Below, in pieces: positions 39,295 to 50,280 of a stretch of 64,000 nt of DNA. This DNA comes from Paramecium octaurelia (Eukaryota; Ciliophora; Oligohymenophorea; Peniculida; Parameciidae), in assembly GCA_905182995.1 (NCBI GenBank), contig CAJJDP010000002.1, positions 372,001-436,000 on the forward strand. Direction: 5' to 3'. The position numbers and the translations under genes were made by a program. The notes below the pieces were generated by a model that saw only the letters and a program-made list of their open reading frames with translations, was not told where the DNA came from and did not search any database. The first letter of the stretch is position 1. Each line of letters opens with the position of its first letter.

Positions 39295-41324
39295 ATGTTG
39301 CAAAAGAAAAACTCAGATAAAGAGAATGGCTCAATAAATAATAAAGATATATCAAAGCCAAGGATCATAGGAGATTATTAATTAGGTTTGGTGTATTAAT
39401 TATTAGAGTTAAAACTCTTGGAGTTGGCACATTTGGTTTAGTTAAATTGGGTTTGCATCAAATTACTGGAGAGAAGGTGGCCATTAAAATATTGGAAAAG
39501 GAACGAATAGTAGAAGTTGCAGATGTTGAAAGAGTTTCAAGAGAAATACATATTTTAAAATTGATTCGCCATCGCCATGTAATTTAATTATATGAGGTAA
39601 TATTAATATTAAAATTAGATTATAGAAACAAAGAAGCACATCTTTTTGGTGATGGAATTTTGTGATCATGGTGAACTCTTTGATTATATAGTAAAGAACG
39701 ATAAGTAAATATTCCAAGATAATTTCTTAGATTAGATGAAATAGAGGCTTGTCGCATATTCTAAGAGCTGATTTCAGGCATAGAATATATTCACAAGCTG
39801 AATATTGTGCATAGAGATTTGAAACCAGAAAATTTGCTATTGGATCATTAGACCCAAATTAAGATCGTGGATTTTGGACTATCCAACACTTATAAACAAG
39901 GAGAGTTGCTTAAGACTGCTTGTGGAAGTCCTTGTTATGCTGCTCCAGAGATGATAGCTGGTCATAGATACCAAAGCATCTTGGTTGATATTTGGTCATG
40001 TGGCGTCATCTTATTTGCTACTATCTGTGGTCAATTGCCCTTTGAAGATAAAAACACCAGTGATTTATATAAGAAAATACTTGGTGGCCAATATACAATA
40101 CCTTCTCATGTCTCATAAGATGGGTAAACTTTTCTCAAAGGACTACTAAACACAGATCCTTCTAAACGACTTAATCTGGAATAAATTAAATAGCATCCCT
40201 GGTTTAAGTTGTATAAGAGAGTTTAACCCATTCCTCAAGGAATTATAATAGGCTACAGCAGAATTCCAATTGATGATGCAATAGTTGATCAATTAGCAAC
40301 CAAAGGCTTCAACTCAGATTATATAAAGAAATGCCTCGATGCAAACAAACACAACAATTTAACCACAGCTTATTTCCTTATTTTAAAGAAGCATCTCATT
40401 AATGGTGGAAAATCAGTTGCAGATATCAATTCAACCAATTTCAATGAAAAACTATTAGAACCTGCTCCTCGTCCTTAGAAACGTAGACTTTTCATATATT
40501 TTAGCTCCAATAAGTAGTCTTTTGGACAGCCAAATGATGAAAACACTTACTCATAATAGATCTGGTTCTTGTTAGACAAATAATAAATCCCATACTTAAA
40601 CAAGAGGACTTTCTGTTCTTCCATCAGATGATACAAGATCAACTAATAATGGATCAAAAAACTACTAGAATTCATCATTATCATTTGAAGTAAAATAATT
40701 ATTATTATTTTTAGGATTAATCATTCTTCTTTGAAAGAAAAAAGTCCTAATCTTTCCAATAACCCAACAATAAAAAGATGACAACTGACTTTTAAATGAA
40801 TGATAATTTAAATAAAACCACCTTTTTGGGCACTTGTAAAAGATCTTCAAATGTATGCACAGTATCTCCAGCTCATCAGAATAAATTACTAAAGTATCTA
40901 AGTATAATTGAAAATAATTATAGAATCATCTACAAAGACAGGCACTCCAACTGCACCTAGAGGTAATTCATAACCTAAAATACCCTAAAATAATAAGACT
41001 ACAACAAATAAAAAGGGTTCTATCTTAAATTTCGATTCAAGTTCTACTTATGATAAAAAAGAAGAAAATAAACCAATCAATTTAGTAGATACTACTAATA
41101 TTGAAGGCAAAAAAAAATCATTGCACATTGATGGAGTAGATTATTTTAGATTTTTAGGATCTATCTATGCCGGCCAGCACAAAACCATAATCAATGCCAT
41201 TTTAACTCTGGCTAAAATTGAATAGTAGAAAAGGATCAAGAGATCATAGTGCAGGATGTTAAAAGAGTAAGAAAGCAAACAGTAGTACTACAAAGGCTAA
41301 TATAAATTAAAGCTTCAATTTTGA
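39295..41324 (+). CDS. AMPK/SNF1-type serine/threonine kinase
   Basis: ATG 39295 to TGA 41322-41324, about 620 residues with at least six introns, most 22-26 nt. Kinase core: TLGVGTFGLVKLGLHQITGE, VAIKILEK (Lys of VAIK), HRDLKPENLLLDH, IVDFGLSNTY, and activation loop LKTACGSPCYAAPEM with the Thr that LKB1-type kinases phosphorylate. It continues SVDIWSCG-like VDIWSCGVILFATICGQLPF and HPWFKLYKR. A UBA-like helix bundle follows (IVDQLATKGFNSDYIKKCLD), then a Ser/Thr/Asn-rich linker, and a C-terminal basic region DGVDYFRFLGSIYAGQHKTI that could be a KA1-type domain. Energy-sensing or polarity kinase of the CAMKL group. No subunit genes lie nearby. Confidence 0.92.
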
Positions 41325-41421
41325 CAAACGAGTTTGATTTTTTATAAGAATAATTAATTTTATTAATAATATAATTGATTTCAAGTCATTATAATTAAAT
41401 TATAAACTCAACTAATCTTAA

Positions 41422-43292
41422 TCAAAATCTGCTGGTAATGAAGGTAGAATCCAGTTTACCAGAATTATAATTATTAATCTTGAAAGGACTACTTTATCTT
41501 CCCCTATAGACTTAGTGTTCTCCAGAAGGTTTGCCCTCGACATACTCTCCAATCTCTCGATTTCCATCAGCGTAAATAAATATTCCTTTGCCATCTCTTT
41601 TATCATTTTTGTACTCTCCTTCATAGGTGTTACCATTTGCAAATTTATAAACCCCATGTCCTTCCCTTTTATTATTCACAAAAGTTCCAATATATGTATT
41701 TCCATTAGCAAACTTATATTAGCCTTTACCATTGAAAAGTTGATTACTCCATTCTCCTTCATAAACATCGCCATTAACAAATTTCTTTTTTCCATTACCT
41801 TCAATTTTATCATTAACAAAATCTCCAATATAGCTAAAATTTAATTAGAATAATACACATTTCCATTAGCAAACTTATATCTTCCTTAACCTTCTCTTTT
41901 ATCATTTCTGAATTATCCCTCATAGATGTCTCCATTAGAATACTTTTAAACTCCGAACCCTTCTCTTTTATCATTAACAAATGAGCCTTCGTAAAATTCT
42001 CCTGTCACTTATTCATATTTTCCCTTTCCATCTCTTTACCCATTTTTGAATTCTCCTTTATATCTTTATTTAAAGATTCATATACTTGTCACCATTAGCA
42101 AATTTAAACTCCCCCTATCCATGAATGATATTATTTTTGAATTCTCCTTCATATACATTACCATTTTCGTATCTTAATATTCCTTTTCCCTCCTTGTCTC
42201 CATTAACAAAATCTCCTTCATAAACATCCCCATTATTGTATGTGTACTTGCCTTTTCCATAAATGGAATGGTTTCTCCAATCTCCTTCATATTAATCACC
42301 ATTTGCAAACTTCATGGAACCTTGTCCATCAATTGTATTATTTTTTAGATCTCCCTCATATCTAAATATATGAATGTGTATCTTACATATTTCCATAGCT
42401 AAATCTATAAGTACCTCTTCCTTGTATTCTACTTCTTCTGAATTATCCTTAGACTGTATCTCCGTTAAATGCAATACATTTTCCTTCTCCTTCCAGCAGG
42501 TCATCCTTGAAACACCCTTACATTATTTTTTTCTATCCATTTTCTTCGAAAGTGTACTAACCCCAGATGATATGATTGTGTTTCCAATATCCTTACCAAA
42601 TGGCTTAACCTCTAATGCAAACTCCAAATCCATGTTTCATTTATTGCAACACTTCTCCAAAGTAAATGCCATCAGATTCGTTCAATTTATCAACTTCTTT
42701 ACTCCTCAAGAATAGACACTCAAGTGGGGGTTTGTGTATTTGATTTTGCAAAAAGAACTGTACCATAGTTTGATCACGAACATGTTCTTCAAGCATGCAT
42801 TTCAAACTAGATAAGCCTAAGACCTTTTCAAATTATTTGCCTGCTTCCTTAATTTAGGGTAGATTCCATCTCTGCTCAAGGAGATTGATTGTCTCATTTA
42901 GTTTTTACACTTTCTCGTAATCAAAGAAGGTTAGCAATTGCTCATTAATAATTTTGAATCCTCCATTGTATAAGGTATTGTATGATTATTCTAATTGCTC
43001 AACATATTCAAGTAAGGTTGTTATATCTTTAATGAAGTACTATTCTAATTTCTCTATCAAGTAGAGACTATATAAGTTGGATCGATTACAGTTGTTGTTT
43101 TTCTTGCTGAAAATTAACAATCTTCTAAGCGATTTGATCTCTGGGATTGGTTTCACTAAATAGTTTATAAGAGAATTGACATTTTTCAACTAAGTCATCT
43201 TTTTGATTCGAGAAGTACTCACTTGGAGATGAAAGGAATGACTACTGAATGTCTTCACATTCTGTATTTAGTTTCACTATTGATTAATCCAT
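41422..43292 (-). CDS. MORN-repeat protein with N-terminal coiled coil
   Basis: ATG 43292 (MDQSIVKLNTECEDIQQSF) to TGA 41424-41422, about 600 residues, with 22-25-nt introns near 42387, 42084 and 41850. The first 250 residues are helical (LLEYVEQLEQSYNTLYNGG). From about residue 285 there are about 13 MORN repeats, such as GKGKYTYNNGDVYEGDFVNG, GEFYEGSFVNDKREGFGVQK, GHGVYKFANGNTYEGEYKND. MORN repeats form elongated strips that bind lipid or protein partners and are common in ciliate cortex, basal bodies and cilia. The C-terminus is short and basic. The exact partner is unknown. Confidence 0.9.
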
Positions 43293-43645
43293 TATATTAT
43301 AAATAATAAAGATATTTTAAGGAGGGGGGTAAAGAATTGCTAAATATGGAAATTCAAATTAATCATATATATACTAAATTTATAGTGTAATTATTATAAA
43401 TAAAATGACACAATAGAATACACATTATTTCAGTTTTGCAATTTCTCTCTCTCCTCTGGTGTTACTCTTTTCTATTTAACATAGTCGAGACTAGACAATC
43501 CATGTAGTATCTAAAACTTTTAGAATTAGAGACTACATCTTAGTCAAAAGAGAATTAAGAAATTGTAGAATAGAATTATAGAATAGACCAAATCTTTACA
43601 TATTATGAATATGATTATGTGTAAAATATGAATATCTTCTCAATC
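43293..43645. other. Intergenic, no gene seen
   Basis: Spacer between two minus-strand genes. It includes a G-run near 43325 and AT-rich sequence with no supported ORF or RNA gene. It should include the promoter of the MORN gene. Confidence 0.45.
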
Positions 43646-44413
43646 TCAAGCCAACAATAAAAGGATGGCAAACACAATTTATAAAAGGACTCCATAACAG
43701 GATTTGCATGATCCATCAGTTGTGGATGCTGATGACCAATGATAAGCACCCAAGGTATTTGTGAAGCATGTAGATGATGTTAAATTTCCTGTTCCTGGGG
43801 CATTAATGCAAGCTGCTCCTGTGTCATTCCAAGAGCATGGTTGAACTGTTGTACTTGATTGGTAGGCAAATTTGCATGCATCTTATGTGTAATTTGCACA
43901 TACTAATTATTGGCAAGTTGTTCCGGTCCAACCACAAAATGCTGAAGTACAGTTTGTAGCTGTTCCAGTTGAGCATGTTGGAGTATCTGAACATGATGAT
44001 CCATTTACGAAACATATAGTTGGGCAGGTAGCTGCTGTGAAGGATGAGCACTTAAAGTCAACACAATTTGGCCCAGTACCAGATACTATAGTGCATGCTT
44101 TATTTTGACCTGAGCATTCATCTGATGTGGTTCCTTTAAGACTGCTGCAAGATGAAAATGTGTTACAAGTGTTGTTACCTGAAGTTGTATTTAAATAGCA
44201 TGCAGTTGGGAAGTTCAAACAAGTGTCTACTGATTAAGCTGTGCAATTCACCTTTTGACAAGAAGATGTTGTTCCTGCATTCCATGAACATCCATATTTT
44301 GAAGTGCATTCACTTTATAAATAGTAATCACTGCAAGTGCAATGATCTGATGGGCTAGCAGTCCATCCGAGTGCTAAAGCGACGATGCATGAAGCAATGA
44401 TGAATTTATTCAT
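43646..44413 (-). CDS. Secreted Cys-rich surface protein with GPI-type tail
   Basis: One uninterrupted frame, ATG 44413 to TGA 43648-43646, 255 residues. Signal peptide MNKFIIASCIVALALGWTAS, then about 30 cysteines in Thr/Ser/Asn/Gly-rich repeats of irregular spacing (DHCTCSDYYLQSECTSKYGC, CSSLKGTTSDECSGQNKACT, CTSAFCGWTGTTCQ). It ends with a hydrophobic segment VLLQIVFAILLLLA, as expected for a GPI-attachment signal. The composition is that of Paramecium immobilisation-antigen-like surface proteins, but the length is about a tenth of true i-antigens. GC is higher than the neighbours, as is usual for these genes. PIG-T, part of the enzyme that would attach the anchor, is encoded at 50.3 kb. 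Confidence 0.87.
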
Positions 44414-44671
44414 AATTTATATTTTAAATAATGATATTTATTAGAAAATGATTTGCTTTTGAATCCAAATTAGCTAAATAAATCCATAATATGTATTGTT
44501 AATTAATACGCATTATTGTGATTTTTTAATGCTCAAACTCTTCTCTATCATACTCTGTCTTAATATACTACACCATCCCATCATATTTTTTGCCTTGACT
44601 CACTTCATCATCTTAATTTAAAAAAATATGGAATTATTTTTAAAGTACTACATAATTCTTACTCATTCGGA

Positions 44672-44905
44672 TCAAGAGCCTATACAAGCATTGCTTAAGG
44701 CATTCACAGCTGCTTTTTATAATTTTTTTTTCTTTTTCATTTTCTTTTACTGATTTCTGTCGAAATGAAAATTGGAGTTATAAAGGTTTCTTAAAATCTA
44801 AGCTGAACTTTTGAATTGATTAGGACCATTGTTTCTAAGCCACAACAAATATTCTAATCCAGATAAATTATAAGAAATGAAAAAAAATACACTTATTACG
44901 TCCAT
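44672..44905 (-). CDS. Possible small gene, structure unresolved
   Basis: A reading from ATG 44905 to TGA 44674-44672 gives 77 codons including YNLSGLEYLLWLRNNGPNQF, SSAQILRNLYNSNFHFDRNQ and a Lys run. It looks like protein, and another coding-like stretch (DEVSQGKKYDGMVQYIKTEY) follows at about 44600-44520 in a different frame. I could not join them with normal introns, and alternative splicing of the first part gives an equally open frame. A short, lowly supported gene or a decayed one. Confidence 0.3.
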
Positions 44906-45265
44906 AGAAATTATTATCTAAATAATCACGATATTAATTCATTTGATTACATATTTAATAATAATGCAAAAATACTTCATATTATTGGATGCTCTAATTC
45001 TTATAGGAAGCTCAATACATTTAACCTAACAATTGTTATGAATGTGGAAAATTACTAATGTAAAAATAATTATAAGTCTATTAATATTTTATATTAACTA
45101 AACTCACTCAAATTCAGAGAAAGCAAGTATATACATTGATTCTAAAACATATTTCTATTAATAATTAGTGATTATAAATTCAAATTATTAATATTATGAA
45201 ACCAGATAAAGTAATATTTATTAAATATTATTCTTAATATACTGACAAAAAGGAATATAAGTTGT

Positions 45266-45720
45266 TCATTTTTCAACTTTTCCAAGCCATAAAGCCAAAA
45301 GTGACTTTCCTTTAACTGCAATAATCTTAAATCTGACCCCTGGAATATCACCGACTGCATGTCCCTTTCTTCCAAATCCAGCTACTGTGACTTCATCATT
45401 TTCATTTAAAAAGTTTAAGCAACCATCCTTGGGAACGAAGGCTGATATTTTTTTACCATTCTTTTTCAATAAGACTCTAACACACTTTCTGACGGCTGAG
45501 TTTGGTTATTTGGATTCACTAGATATACATTATAAAAGTATATTTACACTCCGATCTTTTCTACAACCAAACCTTTAGCATGTGATGCACCCATGAATGG
45601 ATTCTTATATCTTGATCCAATCATAGCTTTATTATATTCCTTATCAGCCCATCTGTTAACTCTTCTGTGATCTTTGAGCTTTCTTCCGGCTCTCATACCT
45701 CTGGGTTTACCTACTCCCAT
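45266..45720 (-). CDS. RPS23: 40S ribosomal protein uS12 (RPS23)
   Basis: ATG 45720 ([20 protein letters not shown]) to TGA 45268-45266, 142 residues, one 29-nt intron near 45555-45527. Blocks match RPS23: [95 protein letters not shown]. The conserved PNSA loop with its Pro, hydroxylated in other eukaryotes, lies at the decoding centre of the small subunit. Length equals the usual 143. No other ribosomal gene is nearby, as expected in a eukaryote. Confidence 0.97.
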
Positions 45721-45793
45721 GAATAAAAGATTTTAATTAAATTTTTTAAATTAATTACAATCTTCATTCGATTTAATTATAAACACAATATAT

Positions 45794-46967
45794 TCACCAT
45801 TCATCCTTCTGCATTTGGATTCTTGGTTGTTATCAATGTTGTTATTGTGATTATGGCTGTCATAGTTATATTCAAAGTTTTATTACAAATGATATCTCTA
45901 AATTCTATTATTAGTTTCTTCCTTCTTCTCACCATTAATTGTTGAGCTTTTCTTCACAATATCTTCACAAACTAGTGCAGAGGATTTAAAAGAAAAATTG
46001 ACATATGAAATATAAGCTTTTATTTGGTATCATCAATCATCATTGTTTCCTTAACAATTTATTTTCAATCTATATTGCTTCAATAAGGTATTTCTATCTT
46101 GCTTGCATTTGAATAATTTTTATAAGGACATTGCTCTGCCCCATTATTTTAAGACGAAGTTTTACTTCTTGATAGTGCTCTTATTTATCTATCATGATCC
46201 AATTATAACAACTATTCTTCTAATTTAGATTGTTTTTGAGGTTAGTAGCTTACATCATATGAATTTTTTATATAGATTATTCTCAAGATATGTTTTAGAC
46301 CAAGGCAATCTCCTGGTGATAATTAAATTGATCTCTCCTCCAATTCTTTAATGGTCCTTCTTTTTTTCTATCTGGCATGTTTATCTCAGCTTGTCCTATT
46401 TCTTTATTATGAAATGATACAATTGCTATCAATAAGTGGAAAATCATAGTAATATTCTAATAATATCCTTCTTTAATTAGTTATTGGATGTGGCTCGAGG
46501 ATTAAAATTATGGTCATAGTTGTATTATTTAAAGCTAATCTTCATTATAAGTAGAGGATCAATTCATTAATTCAATTTTCTCTCTTGATTAGTATCGCTC
46601 TATTTCATTATCTAAGATGTGTTTATTATGTGATCCTTCTTTCATGATCCATGATCTTTTATCATACCAATTAAGGTCCATAATCTTCTCGCAATTAAGG
46701 GCGTATCATAATATTATGATTTATATGTAGGCTATTCTACTCTAGGAGCAGTTCAACCTTTCAGAGGTTCTAGATATTTAAGATTCCAAGTTTTGATGTA
46801 GTTCCTTAGCATTTATTTTACTCTCCTCCTTCTTCTTATTCAATATTCGTGTATAATGATTAATCAATGCTTATGGGTTATAATGTCTTAAAAACTTGAA
46901 TCTGAGGAATAGAGGTTCCTTAGACCAATTTCAAACTTCTAAGCAATCTTGGCTCAACTCCTATCAT
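45794..46967 (-). CDS. Hypothetical intron-rich hydrophilic protein (model approximate)
   Basis: Several clearly protein-like exons lie on this strand but in different frames: an N-terminal MIGVEPRLLRSLKLVQ from ATG 46967, MDLNWYDKRSWIMKEGSHNK from an ATG at 46681, INMPDRKKEGPLKNWRRDQF near 46370, SYQPQKQSKLEEQLLQLDHD near 46230, and VKKSSTINGEKKEETNNRIQ near 45940, followed by an Asn-rich run. They are best explained as one gene with multiple short introns, but I could not fix all junctions or the stop (TGA candidates at 45803-45801 and 45796-45794). Two genes are an alternative. No domain recognised. If the start at 46967 is right, 73 nt separate it from the divergent mevalonate kinase ATG. 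Confidence 0.45.
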
Positions 46968-47040
46968 AATTTGGTTTGTTGTATAAGGAATGATTGTTTC
47001 AATAAATTCTATATATTCTATATATATTCAATTTTAATTA

Positions 47041-47929
47041 TGTTTGTTAGAGCACCAGCCAAGATAATCATTTCTGGTGAGCATTCTGTTGTTTATGGAC
47101 ATAAAGCATTATGTGCAGCCATTAACAAATACACAAAAATAAAAATATACTCAAATAAAGCTAATTCAATAGAGATCAAATGGGGAAATGATTGGCATGA
47201 ATTCTTGGATCTAAATTAAAATAATACTAATTCTTAGTTAGCATAAGTTGCACGCATCTTAAATATCAAAAAATCGATAATAGAAGTTGAATCTGAAGTA
47301 CCCATTAGTTCTGGACTCGGATCATCTGCCTCATTTGCTGTTGCATTGACCAAAGCTATGAATGGATCTATTGAAAAAGCTATTGAAATTGAGAATGTAT
47401 TTCACGGTAAGAGGGGTAGCGGATTAGATGTGTAGGTGACTAATCATGGTGGCATATGTATATTTTAGATAGGGAAACCGATTTAGTAGGTTAATCTCCC
47501 TATTCAAAATATATTGTTAATTGATTCAGGAGATAGAAAATAAAAAGGAACTGAGGGATCAATTGAAAAAGTTAAAAATTGTGTTGAGTAAAGGGATGGA
47601 ACATAAATTTTGAATAGAATTTCAGAAGTAACTGAATAAATAATTAAAGAAGGACTTGTGAAAGAGTTGGTATATGAAAATCATGACCTTTTGAATAGGT
47701 TAGGTATTTGTACTGATAGGATAAATGATATCATTGTAAAAAATCTCATTGAATTTAGAGAATTTGTATAAGAGAAAATATTCCTGCAAAAATGACTGGT
47801 GCTGGAGATGGAGGGTTTTGTATTGCGTTTCCAAAAGATGAATAGGAATCTGAATATTTAGCATCAAAATTGTGCAATTATAAAATTTTAAAAGCAAAGA
47901 TAGACAAAGAAGGTTGTAAAATAATTTGA
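47041..47929 (+). CDS. MVK: Mevalonate kinase (GHMP kinase)
   Basis: ATG 47041 to TGA 47927-47929, about 288 residues with one 23-nt intron near 47735. GHMP motif 1 FVRAPAKIIISGEHSVVYGH at the N-terminus, motif 2 PISSGLGSSASFAVAL (ATP loop), catalytic HGKRGSGLDVQVTNHGG, and motif 3 PAKMTGAGDGGFCIAF near the C-terminus. HSVVYG is specific for mevalonate kinase, which phosphorylates mevalonate in isoprenoid synthesis. It is shorter than the usual 390-residue animal enzyme and nearer to archaeal ones (about 310), with the middle region compressed. All catalytic motifs are intact. Confidence 0.93.
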
Positions 47930-48194
47930 GTATTTAATACATTTGTTTTAATATTGGCTCATTTTTATTAGTCTTAATAATTTTATCCCTCTAAAACTAA
48001 ATATCGTTACTTCATTTTTTAATTTAACTTCCTCTATTGATTTGTCTCAATTTGTAAATTAGATTCAGATTAAAATACAACTTGATCAGAATGGATGAAT
48101 ATGATGTATTGTAAAGAATGATACAAAATATATTTAAAAATTATATGTGTTTTTATTACATGTCTTCATTTATTAATTTAATTAATAAAATAAA

Positions 48195-48461
48195 ATGCAA
48201 ATTAGTATTAAAAGCAATGTTCTGCAGCCTATACCTATAAAGAGAAAGATAATAGGGTTGCCAGAAAAAAGTACAGAATTCAATGATCTTCTAAATTTAA
48301 TCTGGAAAGCTGCATCTGCTCCAGCAACGCTTGAGTAGATTGAAACAATTAATAAAGTAAGTAAGGGGCGGTAGTTTTGCAAAAACCCTTTGATGTTAAT
48401 TGACTAGCCAATTTCTGAAAACTCTAAATCTATTCAGGAATTACTAGATGAAATTGAATGA
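48195..48461 (+). CDS. Small hypothetical protein, 88 residues
   Basis: ATG 48195 (MQISIKSNVLQPIPIKRKII) to TGA 48459-48461 without an obvious intron. The sequence has a Pro/Lys start, a helix FNDLLNLIWKAASAPATLEQ and an acidic end SKSIQELLDEIE. The pattern looks like real protein and the gene sits neatly between MVK and the convergent kinase, but there is no domain and no homology I recognise. An 18-nt in-frame stretch GTAAGTAAGGGGCGGTAG could be an unusually short intron. Confidence 0.55.
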
Positions 48462-48469
48462 TACCCATT

Positions 48470-48489
48470 GATATATATATATATATATT
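48470..48489. repeat. Short TA microsatellite
   Basis: About ten TA units in the 59-nt gap between two convergent genes. Likely a neutral spacer; it may help 3'-end formation or destabilise the duplex, but nothing else marks it. Confidence 0.8.
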
Positions 48490-48520
48490 GTCACACAACA
48501 TATTGAAGTTCATCTATTTA

Positions 48521-49888
48521 TCATTGAAATTATAAGTCCTACTTAAGAATGTCGTTAATATTAAATTAAAAGTCTCTTAAAAACGGGTGTTACAAACATT
48601 GGCTAGCGGTGATTCGTTATGCTGGATCAAATTCTAGTAACTTCTTTAGTAAATCTACGAAGTCTTCCATGTTGGCCATCTCTAATTATAAGTTTCTTAC
48701 CAATTTGAACCTTGGATTGTTCTTAAACTTGATTTATCGAATTCCAAATACAACTCCTATATATTAGTTATATTTTATATTCCAGGATCAGGTAGAATAA
48801 TATTAAATTCATTTTCATACATTTTCAAAGTTTTAAGTACAAAAATTTAATCCTACTTAATAAAGTAGTTCTCACATTTTGGACTATTTGAGATCAACTC
48901 AAAGTTGGAACTAATATTAGTGATAAATTATAGATTACATAGAAATTAATCCAAGAATTTTTGAGAGCTGATCAAATGATGATGTCCCTTAGAATAATGG
49001 ATATCCTAGATATAACTAAGCAGCCACACATCCTAATGACCACATATCAATAGCACAAGTCTTTTGGTAGCCTAGAATAATCTAGATATATAATATTAGA
49101 CATACCTCAGGTGCTCTATAATACAAACTTTAGATATAATAATATAAATTGATGTTTACTTCAGAGGCAGATCCAAAATCAATTATCTGAATTTACTTGG
49201 CTGTGTTGCTATAATACTACTAAAGGGTTACTCAGTAAATAACAGATTTTCTGGTTTGATATCACAGTGGACCCAATATAAAGAATGCAAGAACTCTAAT
49301 CCTGAAATGACTTATTTTAAAATATTCTTTATCATGTACAATGAAAGACCCTAATATTTGGTTTCTTGTAGTAATTCTTCCAAATTAAATCCCAATAATG
49401 GAAAGACTATGCAAACATGATTTTTAAAAAGGAAATAATCAATCAATTTAATTATGCTTTCATGCTCCTATTTTTTATTGAGCAGTCTAATCAATTTAAT
49501 TTCTTTCATGGCTTGTAAATTATATGCATTAATATTTTTTATTATTTTGATTGCAAAATTAGAATTATTCATTTAACATCTATAAACACTACCAAAAGTA
49601 CCAACACCTAGCCATTCTTTAGCAATATATTAATTGTTAGTCTTTTGATTTACTATAACATCACCCAACCTTAGAATTAGATCATAATTTTCATTATCTA
49701 ATCCATCATTGTATACAGCTAGGTTTATCGCATTTAGGTACCTGCATTTGGATGAGTAAGAGTTCTAGGAATCACAGAAATTGTTTCAGTGTACTATAAT
49801 AATTCTCTAATTTTTGTTGTCACAAGATGAATTGGTTATTTATTCCTTTACAATTGTTAATTATGAATACTCTCATTTTAACAATCAT
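48521..49888 (-). CDS. DYRK-group protein kinase
   Basis: From ATG 49888 (or 49876) to TGA 48523-48521, about 400 residues, with introns of 25 and 30 nt at the 5' end giving NAINLAVYNDGLDNENYDLI before the kinase core. Kinase motifs: WLGVGTFGSVYRCQM, FAIKIIKN (Lys), VHCDIKPENLLF, LIDFGSAS, then YYYIQSLYYRAPE, where DYRKs carry the Y-x-Y autophosphorylation motif, and AIDMWSLGCVAAQLYLG. HCD instead of HRD and the YIQS..YRAPE segment are marks of the DYRK/HIPK group. The C-terminus reads FVDLLKKLLEFDPAQRITAS, then QHPFLRDF. DYRKs autophosphorylate on Tyr and act on Ser/Thr. No long regulatory tail. Confidence 0.9.
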
Positions 49889-50280
49889 ATAATTAAAAGT
49901 GACTCTTTTAAATACCAAATTAAGAAATGCTGAGTGTGAGGTTAAACATTATAATCTTTATAATTTTAATAATTCAGAAAAATGCTGGAAAATATAAATG
50001 ATTGATTCTTTTCTCTATAATCCAATTCAATGTTCTTGCATTCTAAAATACAAGGACTTTTGGATCAAACTTGAAATTTCTAAAAATATATGCTAAAATT
50101 AATATACTTCATTTTCATAAAGAAATGAGTAGTGAAATCACTGACATTATCATTATCACCATTTATAATATAGTTTTCATATTCATCCAGATTGATTCTA
50201 GTGAAACAATTTTAAGTAAAAAATTAATTTATATTATAATATTCTCAAAAAATAGTAATATTATGTATATAAAATAATTA
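49889..50280. other. Divergent intergenic region, no gene seen
   Basis: Lies between the starts of the DYRK-type kinase (minus) and PIG-T (plus). The open frame near 50071-50277 is Ile-rich spacer translation without coding character. The region should contain both promoters; no motif stands out. Confidence 0.5.

Noticed and set aside
42374-42715. Plus-strand open frame of 113 codons over the MORN gene
   Set aside because: It is antisense to clear MORN-repeat coding sequence and has no intron or domain support.
43824-44051. Minus-strand frame rich in Tyr/Leu inside the Cys-rich gene
   Set aside because: Same strand but wrong frame; the Cys-rich frame has a signal peptide, regular Cys pattern and stop.
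45266-45830. Fusion of the upstream Asn-rich reading to RPS23
   Set aside because: No TGA separates them in one frame, but RPS23 has its own conserved-length N-terminus and AT-rich spacer precedes it; a fusion would be unprecedented and is more likely a missed intron or stop in the upstream gene.
50071-50277. 68-codon Ile-rich plus frame before PIG-T
   Set aside because: Composition matches AT-rich spacer; no continuity with the PIG-T signal peptide and no domain.
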